Shown here in pieces: positions 8,464-22,160 of a stretch of 64,000 nucleotides of DNA. The notes under the pieces were generated by a model. That model did not search any database, was not told where the DNA came from, and saw only the letters and a list, made by a program, of their open reading frames with translations. The position numbers and the translations under genes are program-made. How positions within the stretch are numbered: position 1 is the first letter of the stretch; each line of letters begins with the position of its first letter. Source of the stretch: Candidatus Defluviicoccus seviourii (GTDB lineage: Bacteria > Pseudomonadota > Alphaproteobacteria > Rhodospirillales > Defluviicoccaceae); contig UXAT02000008.1 of assembly GCA_900609035.2 (NCBI GenBank), forward strand, positions 1-64,000, given 5' to 3'.

Positions 8464-9254
8464 GAACCGGCCTGGCGCAACGCTTCGAGCATCGCCTCGT
8501 CGGTTTGATCGAGACTGAGCGGGCTGATCGAGACGGCGCCGCGATGCACGGCTTCCAAGTCGGTGCCGGTGCGGCTGCGGTCCTCGTCGCGGCCGCGGCC
8601 GATCCAGTAGTAGGGGCGGCCGCGCGGGTCCGTTCCGTCGACCAAATCGCCGCCGATCTTGTGCCGGCCCTGCCGCGTGATCTCGATGCCGGTCACCGAA
8701 GACGGCGGCCGATCGGGAAAATTAACGTTCATCAGCAGCCCCGGCCGCCGGGGGAGCCGTACCAGCCGCTCCAGGACCGGCCCGATCCAGGCCGCTGCCG
8801 TCGCCCAATGCACGGGCTCGCCATCGGTGTAGAGCTGGCTGAAGGCAACGGACGGGATGCCCAACAGCGCGCCCTCCTTGGCCGCCGCGACGGTGCCGGA
8901 ATAGCTGACGTCCTCGCCCAGGTTGGCGCCCTGGTTGACGCCGGACAGCACCAGGTCGGGCAAGCGGTTGCCGAGCAGACGGTGGACTGCGAGCAGGACA
9001 CAATCGGTAGGTGTGCCATCAACGGCGAAGCGCCGGCGGCCCAAGCGGCGGGCGAACAGCGGCCGGCGCATGGTGAGCGAGTGGCTGGCGGCGCTCTGTT
9101 CGGTTTCGGGAGCGACGACCCACACCTCCTTGACCAGCCGGCGCACGACTGTTTCCAGCACGGTCAAGCCGTTGGCATCGATGCCGTCGTCGTTGCTTAA
9201 GAGAACGCGCGCTTGCGCGAGAACGAGGGGCTGGACGAGGGGTTCAGGCGGCAT
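8460..9254 (-). CDS. surE: 5'/3'-nucleotidase SurE
   Basis: SurE is a divalent-metal-dependent nucleoside monophosphatase. The diagnostic N-terminal motif [13 protein letters not shown] carries the metal-binding Asp-Asp pair. [21 protein letters not shown] and [12 protein letters not shown] are further family signatures. I chose ATG at 9254, giving 264 residues; an ATG at 9272 adds six residues and lies deeper in serS. Either start gives about 14-20 residues before the usual beginning (ARVLLSND). The start overlaps the serS stop by about 11 bp, placing the gene in the same transcript. Confidence 0.92.
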   Translation of the reverse strand: MPPEPLVQPLVLAQARVLLSNDDGIDANGLTVLETVVRRLVKEVWVVAPETEQSAASHSLTMRRPLFARRLGRRRFAVDGTPTDCVLLAVHRLLGNRLPDLVLSGVNQGANLGEDVSYSGTVAAAKEGALLGIPSVAFSQLYTDGEPVHWATAAAWIGPVLERLVRLPRRPGLLMNVNFPDRPPSSVTGIEITRQGRHKIGGDLVDGTDPRGRPYYWIGRGRDEDRSRTGTDLEAVHRGAVSISPLSLDQTDEAMLEALRQAGS

Positions 9255-10524
9255 CGGGCGCAAGCACCTCAAGACCGCCCATGTAGGGCTTGAGCGCGGC
9301 CGGCACGGCGACGCTGCCGTCGGCCTGCTGATAGTTCTCCAGGACCGCGATCAGGGTGCGGCCGACGGCCAGGCCCGAACCGTTGAGGGTATGGACGAAC
9401 GCGGTCTGCTTGCTGCCGGCGGGCCGGTAGCGCGCACCCATGCGCCGGGCCTGGAAGTCTCCGCAGTTCGAACAGCTGGAAATCTCGCGATAGCGGCCCT
9501 GGCCGGGCAGCCAGACCTCGATGTCGTAGGTCTTGGTGGCGGAGAAACCCATGTCGCCGGTGCTCAGCACGACGACGCGATAGGGCAGGCCGAGCCGCTG
9601 CAGGACCGCTTCGGCGCACCCGGTCATCCGTTCGTGCTCGGTCGCCGATTGCTCCGGCGAGGTAAGGCTGACGAGTTCCACCTTGGTGAACTGGTGCTGG
9701 CGGATCATGCCGCGGGTATCCTTGCCGGCCGCGCCGGCCTCGGCGCGAAAGCACCACGTCATCGCCGTGAAGCGGAGCGGCAGGGCAGCCTCGTCCTGGA
9801 TCGTGCCGGCGGCAAGGTTGGTCAGCGGCACTTCCGCGGTCGGGATCAGCCAGCGGCCGTCGGTGGTGCGGAACAGGTCCTCGGCGAACTTCGGCAGCTG
9901 GCCGGTGCCGAACACCGCCTCGTCGCGGACGAGCGCAGGCGGGCTCACCTCACGGTAGCCGAATTCGCGCGTGTGCAGATCCAGCATGAAGGCGGCGAGC
10001 GCGCGCTCCAGCCGCGCCAGAGGGCCGCTCAGGACGACGAAGCGCGATCCGGCGATGCGGCCCGCGGCATCGAAATCCATCATCTTGAGGCCGGCGCCGA
10101 TCTCGTCGTGCTCCTTCGCTGGGAAAGCGAACGAAGGCGGCGTGCCCCAGCGGCGCAACTCCTGGTTCGCCTGCTCGTCCGGACCATCGGGGACGTCAGC
10201 CGCCGGAACATTCGGCAACTCCGCCAACGCATCGTTCAGGGCAGCCTCGGCGTCACGCGCCTCGATCTCGAGTGCCGCCTCAAGCTCCTTGGAGCGGCCG
10301 ACCTCGTCCAGGAGCGACGAGACATCCTCGCCCTTGGCCTTGCCGCGGCCGATCGCCTTGGCGAGCGTGTTGCGCTGCGCCTGGACCTCTTGGACGCGGG
10401 TCAGGATCTGCCGGCGGTTCTGATCGAGCGTCAGGAGCCGCGCCGACGCCGGACCAAGGCCGCGCCGGCCGAGGGCTGCATCGAATGCCGCGGGGGCATC
10501 GCGGATCCACTTGATGTCGAGCAT
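9244..10524 (-). CDS. serS: seryl-tRNA synthetase
   Basis: The 426-residue class II aminoacyl-tRNA synthetase charges tRNA-Ser. The N-terminal region (about 30-105) is the long helical arm that contacts the tRNA extra arm. Motif 2 ([21 protein letters not shown]) and motif 3 ([16 protein letters not shown]) of the catalytic core are intact, as is [13 protein letters not shown] near the C-terminus. Length is standard. It lies between tatC and surE in the operon. No T-box or other leader is visible in the 107-bp gap upstream. Confidence 0.96.
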   Translation of the reverse strand: MLDIKWIRDAPAAFDAALGRRGLGPASARLLTLDQNRRQILTRVQEVQAQRNTLAKAIGRGKAKGEDVSSLLDEVGRSKELEAALEIEARDAEAALNDALAELPNVPAADVPDGPDEQANQELRRWGTPPSFAFPAKEHDEIGAGLKMMDFDAAGRIAGSRFVVLSGPLARLERALAAFMLDLHTREFGYREVSPPALVRDEAVFGTGQLPKFAEDLFRTTDGRWLIPTAEVPLTNLAAGTIQDEAALPLRFTAMTWCFRAEAGAAGKDTRGMIRQHQFTKVELVSLTSPEQSATEHERMTGCAEAVLQRLGLPYRVVVLSTGDMGFSATKTYDIEVWLPGQGRYREISSCSNCGDFQARRMGARYRPAGSKQTAFVHTLNGSGLAVGRTLIAVLENYQQADGSVAVPAALKPYMGGLEVLAPDAA

Positions 10525-10631
10525 CCGAGCCTCAAGCCTTGACCGGTGGTCGCTGCACTCGCCTAACGGATGGGGCGGCAGCGGTCAAGGACCGGCCCTG
10601 GCGGGTGGCGGCGTTCGGAGCTCTGTTGCCG

Positions 10632-11477
10632 TTAATCGCCTTCCGGGTCGGCCGCCGGTTGGGCCTCGCTATCGGCATCGGTATCGGCCTCGGCGCGGGC
10701 CGCGCGGCGCTTTTCGATCAGCCCGGCGGCAAAGACCGACACTTCGTAGAGGAGCATGATCGGGATCGCGAGGCCGATCTGGCTGATGACATCGGGCGGT
10801 GTCAGGATGGCCGCAGCAACGAAGGCAAGCACGATCGCGTACCGGCGCTTCGCCTTCAGCCCGGCCGCCGTCACCATCCCGGCCTGCGCCAAGAGCGACA
10901 GCACCACCGGCATCTGGAAGCAGAGCCCGAAAGCGAAGATGAGCTGCATGACCAGCGAGAGGTACTGATCGACCTTCGCCTCAAGCTGGATCGGCAACCC
11001 TTCGGCGGGTGAGGCCACCTCGAAGCCGAGGAAGAACCGCCACGCCAGCGGAAAGATGACGTAGTAGGCGAGCGCGCCGCCGAAAAAGAACAGGACAGGC
11101 GTCGCGATCAGGAATGGCAGAAAGGCGCGCTTCTCGTTCTGGTACAGACCCGGGGCGACGAATTTCCACACCTGGATCGCGATCAGCGGGAAGGCGAGAA
11201 ACATCGCCGCGAAGAACGACACCTTGATGTAGGTGAAGAACGCCTCGTGCAGGGCGGTGAAGATCATCCGCCGCTCGCCGCCGCGCCCAGCAAGGATGTC
11301 GGCCAGCGGCTGGACGAGAAAGCCGTAGATATGGCCGGAGACGGAATAGCAGGCGAGGAACAACACGATCAGGCCGACGAGGCAGTAAAGCAGCCGGCGG
11401 CGCAGCTCGATCAGATGATCGAACAGCGGCATCCGGTAGGCTTCGACGTCGTCAGGTGTTTCGTCGGTGGTCGGCAT
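10632..11477 (-). CDS. tatC: Sec-independent protein translocase TatC
   Basis: TatC is the multi-spanning receptor of the twin-arginine pathway and binds the RR signal peptide. The 281-residue protein shows the family hallmarks: the N-terminal LFDHLIELRRRLLYC, the loop FFTYIKVSFFAAMF, and the sequence VWKFVAPGLYQNEK before the third helix, with six hydrophobic segments overall. The C-terminal tail is Ala/Asp-rich and probably cytoplasmic. It lies 41 bp after tatB. Confidence 0.95.
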   Translation of the reverse strand: MPTTDETPDDVEAYRMPLFDHLIELRRRLLYCLVGLIVLFLACYSVSGHIYGFLVQPLADILAGRGGERRMIFTALHEAFFTYIKVSFFAAMFLAFPLIAIQVWKFVAPGLYQNEKRAFLPFLIATPVLFFFGGALAYYVIFPLAWRFFLGFEVASPAEGLPIQLEAKVDQYLSLVMQLIFAFGLCFQMPVVLSLLAQAGMVTAAGLKAKRRYAIVLAFVAAAILTPPDVISQIGLAIPIMLLYEVSVFAAGLIEKRRAARAEADTDADSEAQPAADPEGD

Positions 11478-11518
11478 CGGTGATCAACAACGGGCGGGGC
11501 ACGGCGCAGGCGAAGGGA

Positions 11519-12037
11519 TCATTCGTGGGTCGCGCCGGCGGCAGCCGACGGGCCAACCGAAGCCGCTGCCGGTTGCGGCGCTGGCGTGGCGGTGGGCAGT
11601 TCGGGAGCGGTCGCTTCAGAAGATGGCGGTTGGGGAGCGGCCGGTTCGGGGGCAGCCGGTTGGGGGCCATCCGCTTGGGGAGATTGCGCGGCGGCGCGCG
11701 GTCCGGTCGGCGGGCCGCCCTCGACCTCCTGTTTCAGGCGGCGGGCGAAATCGGCGGGATCGAAGTCCTCGGTCAGGGTGCCGGTCGGATCGACCGCATC
11801 CTTGACCGCCTTGCCGAGATCGACGCGCCCACCCTCGCTGACCTTGCGCTTCAGGTCGTCGAGTTCCGCCTCGCGCAGCATGTCGGCGACGCCACTCTGG
11901 AACTCGCGGCTCAAGCCCCGCACCTTGACGACCACGCGCGCAACAGCCCGCATCGCCGTCGGCAGATCCTTGGGACCCAGAACGACGAGGGCGACGACGC
12001 AGATCAGAAACAGTTCCTGCCAGCCGATGTCGAGCAT
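11519..12037 (-). CDS. tatB: Sec-independent protein translocase TatB
   Basis: The 172-residue TatB has one N-terminal membrane helix (MLDIGWQELFLICVVALVVLG) followed by an amphipathic helix and a charged region. The last 70 residues are a low-complexity Pro/Ala tail, typical of alphaproteobacterial TatB. TatB forms the substrate-receptor complex with TatC. It sits between tatA and tatC. Confidence 0.92.
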   Translation of the reverse strand: MLDIGWQELFLICVVALVVLGPKDLPTAMRAVARVVVKVRGLSREFQSGVADMLREAELDDLKRKVSEGGRVDLGKAVKDAVDPTGTLTEDFDPADFARRLKQEVEGGPPTGPRAAAQSPQADGPQPAAPEPAAPQPPSSEATAPELPTATPAPQPAAASVGPSAAAGATHE

Positions 12038-12106
12038 TGCCTTGCCTGCGCCGCAGCCGGCCGGCGCCTACAGCCGGACCAAGCCTTGAGGACCGCTTGT
12101 GCGTTC

Positions 12107-12358
12107 TTAAGGCTTGGCGGCGCGGTCGGCCTCGCGCGCCCGCTCAGCGACTCGTGGCGCGTCTTGATTGAGCGCCTTCGGAGCCTCCCGGCCCGCCTCC
12201 GGCTCCTCGAACGGCTCGTCGTCCTTCAGGCTTTTCCTGAACGCTTTCAGTCCTTTGCCGACATCGCCCATCAACTGGGAGACCTTGCCGCGACCGCCGA
12301 ACAGGATCAGAACCACGACCAGAACGATCAGCCAGTGCCAGATGCTAAAAGAACCCAT
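12107..12358 (-). CDS. tatA: Sec-independent protein translocase TatA
   Basis: The 83-residue TatA has a short periplasmic N-terminus, one membrane helix ([17 protein letters not shown]), the conserved [21 protein letters not shown] hinge and amphipathic helix, then a charged tail. It polymerises to form the translocation site. It is the first gene of the minus-strand operon; a 235-bp divergent region separates it from glyQ and must hold both promoters. Confidence 0.94.
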   Translation of the reverse strand: MGSFSIWHWLIVLVVVLILFGGRGKVSQLMGDVGKGLKAFRKSLKDDEPFEEPEAGREAPKALNQDAPRVAERAREADRAAKP

Positions 12359-12593
12359 CCTGAACCCGCTTGCACCCGCCTGAAAACTGCGCCTTGTTGC
12401 GCTTGAACCGCATCATGGCAGAAACAACCCATCGCCGCAACGAGGGGTGCCATCAGAGGCGCCTGGGCCGCATTCCGGCTGCCGCGGGTTGACCCGAAGG
12501 AAGGCCGGCAGTATGGTCCCGGGCCATCAGCGCGGGGCCGGCACGCGCCAGGACGCGCATTCACCCATCGGCCCGCCCCGCCTCCATCGCGGC

Positions 12594-13469
<876 letters not shown>

Positions 13470-13478
13470 GGCGCGCGG

Positions 13479-15578
13479 ATGGCCGAACTCCTGGTCGAAC
13501 TGCTGTCCGAAGAGATCCCGGCGCGGATGCAGGCGCGTGCGGCGGACGACTTCAAGCGCCTCGTCACCGCAGGCCTGGCCAAGGCCCGGCTCGCCTTCAC
13601 CGCGGCGCAGGCCTTCGTCACGCCGCGCCGCCTTGTGCTGGTCGTCGCCGGATTGCCCGAGCGGCAGCCGGACATCGAAGAGGAGCGCAAGGGCCCGCGC
13701 GTCGGCGCACCGGAAAAGGCGATCGAAGGCTTCCTGAAGGCGACCGGGCTTGCCTCGATCGCGGAAGCAAAGATCCAGGAGAGCGGCAAAGGCTCGTTCT
13801 ACTTCGCGGTCCGGCAGATCGCCGGTCAGCCGGCGCTGGATGCGCTCGCGGGTGTGCTCGCAGAGGCGATCGCGCAGATGCCGTGGCCGAAATCGATGCG
13901 CTGGGGTGCCGGCAGCATGCGCTGGGTGCGGCCGCTGCAAAACATCCTGGCGATCCTCGATGGGCAGCCGCTGCCGTGGACGGTTGATTGCGGCGGCAGC
14001 GGTGAGAGAGCGATGCAGCTCAGCGCCACCGATGCGACGCGCGGCCATCGCTTCCTGGCGCCTGACCCATTCAAGGTCGCCTCCTTCGCCGACTATCAGG
14101 CGAAGCTCGCGGGCGCCAAGGTGATCCTCGATCCGGCTTCGCGCCGGCAGGTGATCAGCGAGCGGGCGGAAGCGATCGCCGCCGCCGAAGGTCTCACGCT
14201 CAAACCCGATCCCGGCTTGCTGGACGAGGTCACTGGTCTCGTCGAATGGCCGGTGGTGCTGATGGGCCGCATCGACGAAAGCTTCATGACGTTGCCGCCG
14301 GAAGTGCTGACGACGGCGATGCGCGCACATCAGAAGTACTTCGCGCTCAACGATGGCGAGGGCCGGCTGGCGCCGCGCTTCATCGTCGTTGCCAACATGG
14401 AGACGCCGGACGCAGGCCGCACGGTGGTTGCCGGCAACGAGCGGGTGCTGCGGGCCAGGCTTTCGGATGCGCAGTTCTTCTGGGATCACGACCGCAAGCG
14501 TCCGCTTGCAGCCCGTGTCGAGAAGCTCTCCGAACGGGTGTTCCACGCCCGCCTTGGCTCCGATCTCGCGCGCACCGAGCGGCTGGAGAAGCTCGCGCGC
14601 GATCTCGCCCGCTCTATCGGCGCCGATCCGGAGCTGTCCGCCCGCGCCGCCCGGCTCTGCAAGGCAGACCTGACCACCGGCCTGGTCGGCGAGTTCCCGG
14701 AACTGCAGGGCGTCATGGGCCGCTATTACGCGCTCAACGATGGCGAGCCGGCGGACGTCGCCAACGCCATTGCCCAGCACTATGCGCCGCTTGGCCCCTC
14801 CGACCGCTGCCCGACCGCACCGGTCGCCGCGACCGTGGCGCTGGCCGACAAGCTCGATACGCTTACGGGCTTCTTTGGGATCGGCGAGAAGCCGACCGGC
14901 TCCGGCGATCCCTATGCGTTGCGACGCGCTGCCTTGGGCGTGATCCGCCTGATCGTCGAGAATAGTGTCCGCCTTGGCTTGCGCGCTGCCCTCCTGCAGG
15001 CGGCAACGGGCTATGCCGACAGCATCCTGCAATCGAAGCCGGCGCCGCTGGCGGACGACATCCTCAGCTTCTTCGCCGATCGCCTGAAGGTGCACCTGCG
15101 CGAGCAGGGCGTGCGCCACGACCTGATCGCCGCCGTATTCGCCACTGGAACCGAGGACGACCTGGTACGGCTGTTGGCACGCGTCGAGGCACTAAGAGGC
15201 TTTCTCAATACCGACGACGGTGCTAACGTGCTGGTCGCGTATCGACGCGCAAGCAACATCGTACGCATCGAAGAAAACAGGGAGGGCGTTTCCTACGGCG
15301 CGGCGGTCGATCCGGCCATGTTTGCTGAGCCGGAGGAGACCGACCTATACAGTAGACTGACGAACGCGCATGAGGGGATCGCGGCGGCACTGACGGCCGA
15401 GCGGTTTGGTGAGGCAATGTCGATCCTCGCCAAGCTACGCGCGCCGGTGGATGCCTTTTTTGACCGGGTCACGGTCAACTGCACTGATGCGGCGATGCGT
15501 GCCAACCGCTTGCGGTTGTTGTCGCGGATCCGCTTGGCGCTGGGCGACGTGGCCGATTTCTCACAGATCGAGGGGTAG
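13479..15578 (+). CDS. glyS: glycyl-tRNA synthetase beta subunit
   Basis: The 699-residue beta chain binds the tRNA and is needed with GlyQ for charging. It begins with the typical AELLVELLSEEIPARM and contains SMRWGAGSMRWVRPL and PPEVLTTAMRAHQKYFAL. The C-terminal helical region (about 580-690) resembles the anticodon-binding domain of arginyl-tRNA synthetases. Length fits the family. It is followed after 8 bp by the pyruvate phosphate dikinase gene, an order common in alphaproteobacteria. Confidence 0.96.
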   Translation: MAELLVELLSEEIPARMQARAADDFKRLVTAGLAKARLAFTAAQAFVTPRRLVLVVAGLPERQPDIEEERKGPRVGAPEKAIEGFLKATGLASIAEAKIQESGKGSFYFAVRQIAGQPALDALAGVLAEAIAQMPWPKSMRWGAGSMRWVRPLQNILAILDGQPLPWTVDCGGSGERAMQLSATDATRGHRFLAPDPFKVASFADYQAKLAGAKVILDPASRRQVISERAEAIAAAEGLTLKPDPGLLDEVTGLVEWPVVLMGRIDESFMTLPPEVLTTAMRAHQKYFALNDGEGRLAPRFIVVANMETPDAGRTVVAGNERVLRARLSDAQFFWDHDRKRPLAARVEKLSERVFHARLGSDLARTERLEKLARDLARSIGADPELSARAARLCKADLTTGLVGEFPELQGVMGRYYALNDGEPADVANAIAQHYAPLGPSDRCPTAPVAATVALADKLDTLTGFFGIGEKPTGSGDPYALRRAALGVIRLIVENSVRLGLRAALLQAATGYADSILQSKPAPLADDILSFFADRLKVHLREQGVRHDLIAAVFATGTEDDLVRLLARVEALRGFLNTDDGANVLVAYRRASNIVRIEENREGVSYGAAVDPAMFAEPEETDLYSRLTNAHEGIAAALTAERFGEAMSILAKLRAPVDAFFDRVTVNCTDAAMRANRLRLLSRIRLALGDVADFSQIEG

Positions 15579-15586
15579 GACAGACA

Positions 15587-18268
<2,682 letters not shown>

Positions 18269-18307
18269 GACGGCGCTTCGTCGTCTCATTACCGTTAAGC
18301 CTGCGGA

Positions 18308-18340
18308 CGAGGGGGCTTCCACGCCCCCTCGTTTCGTTTG
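18308..18340 (+). terminator. intrinsic terminator of glyQ-glyS-ppdK
   Basis: CGAGGGGGC (18308-18316) pairs with GCCCCCTCG (18323-18331) across a 6-nt loop, followed by TTTCGTTT. It lies 40 bp after the ppdK stop. Confidence 0.9.
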
Positions 18341-18377
18341 CGGCCGCTGCCTCGGTGAAAGAGAACCCGTTCCGACG

Positions 18378-18551
18378 ATGACCGACAAAGATCAAGGACC
18401 GCCGACCCTACCGCTGCCCTCCCTGTGGCGGCTGATCGTTGCCGCCATTGCCATCCTCGGCTTCCTCTACTTCCTCTACAGCTATCAAGAAGCCCGCGAT
18501 GCGGCGGGCGAGAAGTCCGGGCAGAACCTGGTTACGATCGCCGCCGCCTAA
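18378..18551 (+). CDS. small single-pass membrane protein
   Basis: A 57-residue protein with a hydrophilic N-terminus rich in Asp, Pro and Lys, one transmembrane helix (LWRLIVAAIAILGFLYFLYSY, about 17-37) and a short polar tail. It is not recognised. The start ATG is at 18378, downstream of the ppdK terminator, so it probably has its own promoter. Its last codons overlap the 3' end of the convergent transporter gene by 4 bp. Function is unknown; N-in topology is suggested by the basic residue before the helix only weakly. Confidence 0.55.
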   Translation: MTDKDQGPPTLPLPSLWRLIVAAIAILGFLYFLYSYQEARDAAGEKSGQNLVTIAAA

Positions 18552-20341
18552 TTGAGCGGCCAGAACCAGGGGATGAGCAGGCTGGCGACGAGCCAGTTGA
18601 TGATGTTCAGCGGCACGCCGATCTTGACGAAATCCATGAACCGGTAGCCTCCGGCGGTATAGACGAAGGTGTTCGTCTGGTAGCCGATCGGCGTCGAGAA
18701 GTCGGCGCTCGACGCGAACATGATCGCGATCACGAACGGCCGCGGATCGCACCCCATTTGTTGCGCCAAGCCGATCGCGATCGGCGTAAACAGGATCGCT
18801 GCGGCGTTGTTGCTCATGAACGCGTTCATCACCGAGGTGAATGCGTAGATCAGCGACAGCACCACGGCCGGCCCGAAATGACTGACCCAGGCGACGACGG
18901 TGTTGACGACGAAGAGGGCTGCGCCACTGGTCTCCATTGCCCGGCCTAGACCCAGCATGCCGAAGATGAGCATCAGCATCCGCCAGTCGATGGCGCGATA
19001 GGCCTCATTCGCCTCGATGCAGCCAAGCGCGATGACGAGACTGGCGCCGATCAAGGCGAGGCCCGCAATCGGCATAAACTCGAACGCCGCGCAGGCCATG
19101 ATTGCCGCCAACACGGCAATCGCGATCGGCGCCTTGTCCCGGCGCAGCGGGCGCTCGGCGCTGACTTCGCTCAGGTTGATCAGCTGGTGGGTCTCGAACA
19201 GCCGCTTGAGGCCCTCCGGCGGCCCTTCGAGCAGGAGCGTATCGCCAAACTCAAGCCGCAACTGGTCGAAATTGCCGTGCAGCGCCTCGTTCTGCCGGTG
19301 CAGCGCCAGGACGTAGGTTCCGTACAGGCGGCGCAGATTGAGCTCGCTCACGCGCTGGCCGACAAAGCGCGAGCTCGGCCCGATGATCCCTTCCATCATC
19401 ACCACCGAGCGGTTGGCGATCGGCGACAACGCGGCCTGGGTCAGCGCCGGAAATGTGAAGCCACTACTATCGCGCAAGCCGAGGACATCGCCGGCGGAGG
19501 AACGGATCACCACCCGGTCGCCGGCGCTCAGCACGGGCTGGCCGTGCTCCGGGTTGAAGGAAACGTCGTCACGCAACAGGTCGACGACGCGCAGTCCATC
19601 CGTGCGCGTCAGGCCGGCTTCGTTCAAGGTGCGTCCGATCAGCGGCGAATCGGGCGCGACCAGCACCTCGGTCAGGTACTTCTTCTGCGGCAGATCGATC
19701 AGCGTATCGGCGATCGTCTGCCGGTCCGGCAGCAGCAATGGCGCGGCGATGCTCAAGTAGGCGATGCTGATCACCGCCATGATGACGCCCAGCGGCGTGA
19801 TCTCGAACATGCCGAAGCCTGCCAAGCCGTGATGCTGGGCAACGCCGTCGGCGATGATGTTGGTCGACGTGCCGATGAGCGTGCAGGTGCCCCCGATGAT
19901 CGCGGCGTAGGACAAAGGGATCAGAAAGCGCGACGGCGCGACCTTGAGGCTGTGCGCAAGTGCGATCATGACCGGCGTCAAAATGACGACAATTGGCGTA
20001 TTGTTGATGAAGGCTGAGATCGCCGCCACCACGCAGACCATCGCCATCAGCGCCGTCCACGGCGAGTGCCAGTTGACCCGCGCGGCGGCGCGGCCGAGGC
20101 GCTCGATCACGCCGGTGTGCTCGAGTGCCGCCGTAATGACCAGCAGCGACGCCACCGTGATCGGCGCCGGGTTGCTGAACACCTTCAGCATGTCATCGAC
20201 CTGCAGGACACCAGCGGCGAGCAGGGCGGCCATGGCCAGCATGGCGACGACATCGGGCGACATCAGCTCACGCACGAAGCCAAAGAAGACGACCATGATG
20301 AGCGCAAGCACGAGGACGATCTGAAGCGTCTCCCAGCTCAC
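18548..20341 (-). CDS. SLC13/DASS-type anion transporter with two RCK_C domains
   Basis: A 597-residue membrane transporter of the divalent-anion:Na+ symporter/ArsB-like superfamily. Hydrophobic blocks flank two cytoplasmic TrkA-C (RCK_C) domains in the middle (around 210-380). The N-terminal hairpin-loop motif SAFINNTPIVVILTPV and its C-terminal counterpart (FMSNNAAAILFTPIAIGLA) are the duplicated substrate-binding signatures. I chose GTG at 20341, which has an AGGGAG ribosome site; the frame continues upstream without family similarity. RCK-containing members often carry sulfate or other inorganic anions, but the substrate is not settled here. Confidence 0.88.
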   Translation of the reverse strand: MSWETLQIVLVLALIMVVFFGFVRELMSPDVVAMLAMAALLAAGVLQVDDMLKVFSNPAPITVASLLVITAALEHTGVIERLGRAAARVNWHSPWTALMAMVCVVAAISAFINNTPIVVILTPVMIALAHSLKVAPSRFLIPLSYAAIIGGTCTLIGTSTNIIADGVAQHHGLAGFGMFEITPLGVIMAVISIAYLSIAAPLLLPDRQTIADTLIDLPQKKYLTEVLVAPDSPLIGRTLNEAGLTRTDGLRVVDLLRDDVSFNPEHGQPVLSAGDRVVIRSSAGDVLGLRDSSGFTFPALTQAALSPIANRSVVMMEGIIGPSSRFVGQRVSELNLRRLYGTYVLALHRQNEALHGNFDQLRLEFGDTLLLEGPPEGLKRLFETHQLINLSEVSAERPLRRDKAPIAIAVLAAIMACAAFEFMPIAGLALIGASLVIALGCIEANEAYRAIDWRMLMLIFGMLGLGRAMETSGAALFVVNTVVAWVSHFGPAVVLSLIYAFTSVMNAFMSNNAAAILFTPIAIGLAQQMGCDPRPFVIAIMFASSADFSTPIGYQTNTFVYTAGGYRFMDFVKIGVPLNIINWLVASLLIPWFWPLN

Positions 20342-20570
20342 GACGGCGGCTCCCTGTTCTGCTTCTGCGGACGGCCCGGCGGCATCCCTCGGCCTCAAGG
20401 GTGGGAAGGCTTTGCCGCCGCGGTCAAGGGGCTTGCGGTAATGCCCTGCCCGCGTTGGCAGAGCCGGCAACGGCCGGCGGCCAAGAGAGGCTTTCATTTT
20501 ACCGCAACCGCGGTACATACAGAGCATGCATTTGCGACCAGGCATGCAGCGACGAAAGAAAGGATTGTAG

Positions 20571-22136
20571 ATGCAGATCTCCTTTGCCGCGCTCGACATT
20601 CCGAAGACCGGTGTCGTCGTTGCCGGCGTGATCGAGGACGGTGTGCTGCCACCCACCACCAAGGCCCTTGACGACCAGCTGGGTGGTCTGATCACCCGCA
20701 CGCTCAAAGGCGGGCGCTTCCGCGGCAAGAAGGACCAGAGCCTGATGCTGTTGAGCCCCGCGGGCGGCGGGCTGGACGCGCTGCTGCTGGTCGGCCTCGG
20801 CAAGGAGAGCGCGCTGGGTGCCCTGCGCAGCGAAGCCCTCGGCAGCCAGATTTACGCGGCGCTCGCGCCGCATGGCCATGCGGAAGCGTACGTCGCCCTC
20901 GATGCCCTGGCGGGCACGCCGGTCGATGCCGCGGGGCTTGCCGCCAGCCTTGGCCTGGGTGCCCTGTTGCGCGCCTACCGCTTCGATAAGTACTTCACCA
21001 AGCTCAAGGACGAGGAGAAGCCGGCGCTCGGCAGCCTCGTCATCGGCACGCCCGAAGCGGCGCGCGCGCGAACCCTGTTCGCATCGATGGCGACAACCGC
21101 AGACGCGGTCGCCTTCACCCGCGACCTCGTTTCCGAGCCCGGCAATGTGATCAATCCTGCAACGCTGGCGGAACAGGCCCGCTCGCTGGCCGACCTCGGC
21201 GTCGAGGTCGAGGTGCTGAGCGAGAAGGAGATGCGCAAGCTCGGCATGAACGCACTTCTGGGCGTCGCTCAGGGCAGCGCCAACGAAGCGAAACTGGTCG
21301 TGCTGCGCTGGTGCGGGCTCGGCAAACCGGACGCCGCCGCCAAGAAGGGCAAGAAGGGCAAGCGCACGGCCGATAAGGGCGGTGACGGCGAGGCGGGCGC
21401 CGACAGCCCGCTTGCCTTCATCGGCAAGGGCGTCACCTTCGATTCCGGCGGCATATCCATCAAGCCGGCCGCCAACATGGAGGATATGAAGTGGGACATG
21501 GCCGGTGCTGCGGCCGTGGTCGGTGTCATCCGCGCGCTGGCCGCCCGCAAGGCACGGGTCAATGCGGTGGGTGCGATCGGCCTGGTCGAGAACATGCCCT
21601 CCGGCCAGGCGCAGCGCCCCGGTGACGTCGTCACCTCGCTGTCCGGGCAGACGATCGAGGTCATCAACACCGATGCCGAAGGCCGCCTGGTGCTGGCGGA
21701 TGTCCTCTGGTACGTGAAGGACCGCTTCAAGCCGAAGCTGATGGTCGATCTGGCGACGCTCACAGGCGCCATCATCATCGCTCTGGGCCACGAGCACGCG
21801 GGCCTGTTCGCCACCGATGACGAACTGGCCGACCGCCTGACAGCGGCGGGTGCTGCGGTCGGCGAGCCCTTGTGGCGGCTCCCCTTGGGCGAGGCCTACG
21901 ACAAGCAGATCAAGTCCGACATCGCCGATATGAAGAATGTCGGCAACCGTTCCGCCGGCAGCATCACCGCGGCACAGTTCCTCAAACGCTTCGTCGAGGG
22001 CACGCCCTGGGCGCACCTCGACATCGCCGGCGTCGCCTGGACCACAACCGACCGCGAGACGGCGCCCAAGGGGGCGACCGGTTTCGGCGTCCGGTTGCTG
22101 GACCGCTTCGTCGCCGACAATTACGAGGCGCGCTGA
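20571..22136 (+). CDS. pepA: leucyl aminopeptidase (M17)
   Basis: The 521-residue cytosolic dinuclear-zinc aminopeptidase removes N-terminal residues from peptides. The N-terminal macro-like domain (about 1-160) is followed by the catalytic domain with GKGVTFDSGGISIKP, MKWDMAGAAAV and NTDAEGRLVLAD, which contain the metal ligands and active-site Lys/Arg. An unusual Lys/Gly/Ala-rich insertion of about 30 residues (around 255-282, KKGKKGKRTADKGG) interrupts the domain just before GKGVTFD. The catalytic residues themselves look complete. The ribosome site AAAGGA precedes the ATG. holC follows 24 bp later, an arrangement common in proteobacteria. Confidence 0.95.
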   Translation: MQISFAALDIPKTGVVVAGVIEDGVLPPTTKALDDQLGGLITRTLKGGRFRGKKDQSLMLLSPAGGGLDALLLVGLGKESALGALRSEALGSQIYAALAPHGHAEAYVALDALAGTPVDAAGLAASLGLGALLRAYRFDKYFTKLKDEEKPALGSLVIGTPEAARARTLFASMATTADAVAFTRDLVSEPGNVINPATLAEQARSLADLGVEVEVLSEKEMRKLGMNALLGVAQGSANEAKLVVLRWCGLGKPDAAAKKGKKGKRTADKGGDGEAGADSPLAFIGKGVTFDSGGISIKPAANMEDMKWDMAGAAAVVGVIRALAARKARVNAVGAIGLVENMPSGQAQRPGDVVTSLSGQTIEVINTDAEGRLVLADVLWYVKDRFKPKLMVDLATLTGAIIIALGHEHAGLFATDDELADRLTAAGAAVGEPLWRLPLGEAYDKQIKSDIADMKNVGNRSAGSITAAQFLKRFVEGTPWAHLDIAGVAWTTTDRETAPKGATGFGVRLLDRFVADNYEAR

Positions 22137-22160
22137 CGGCAGTCGGGTGCGGGTCCGCCG

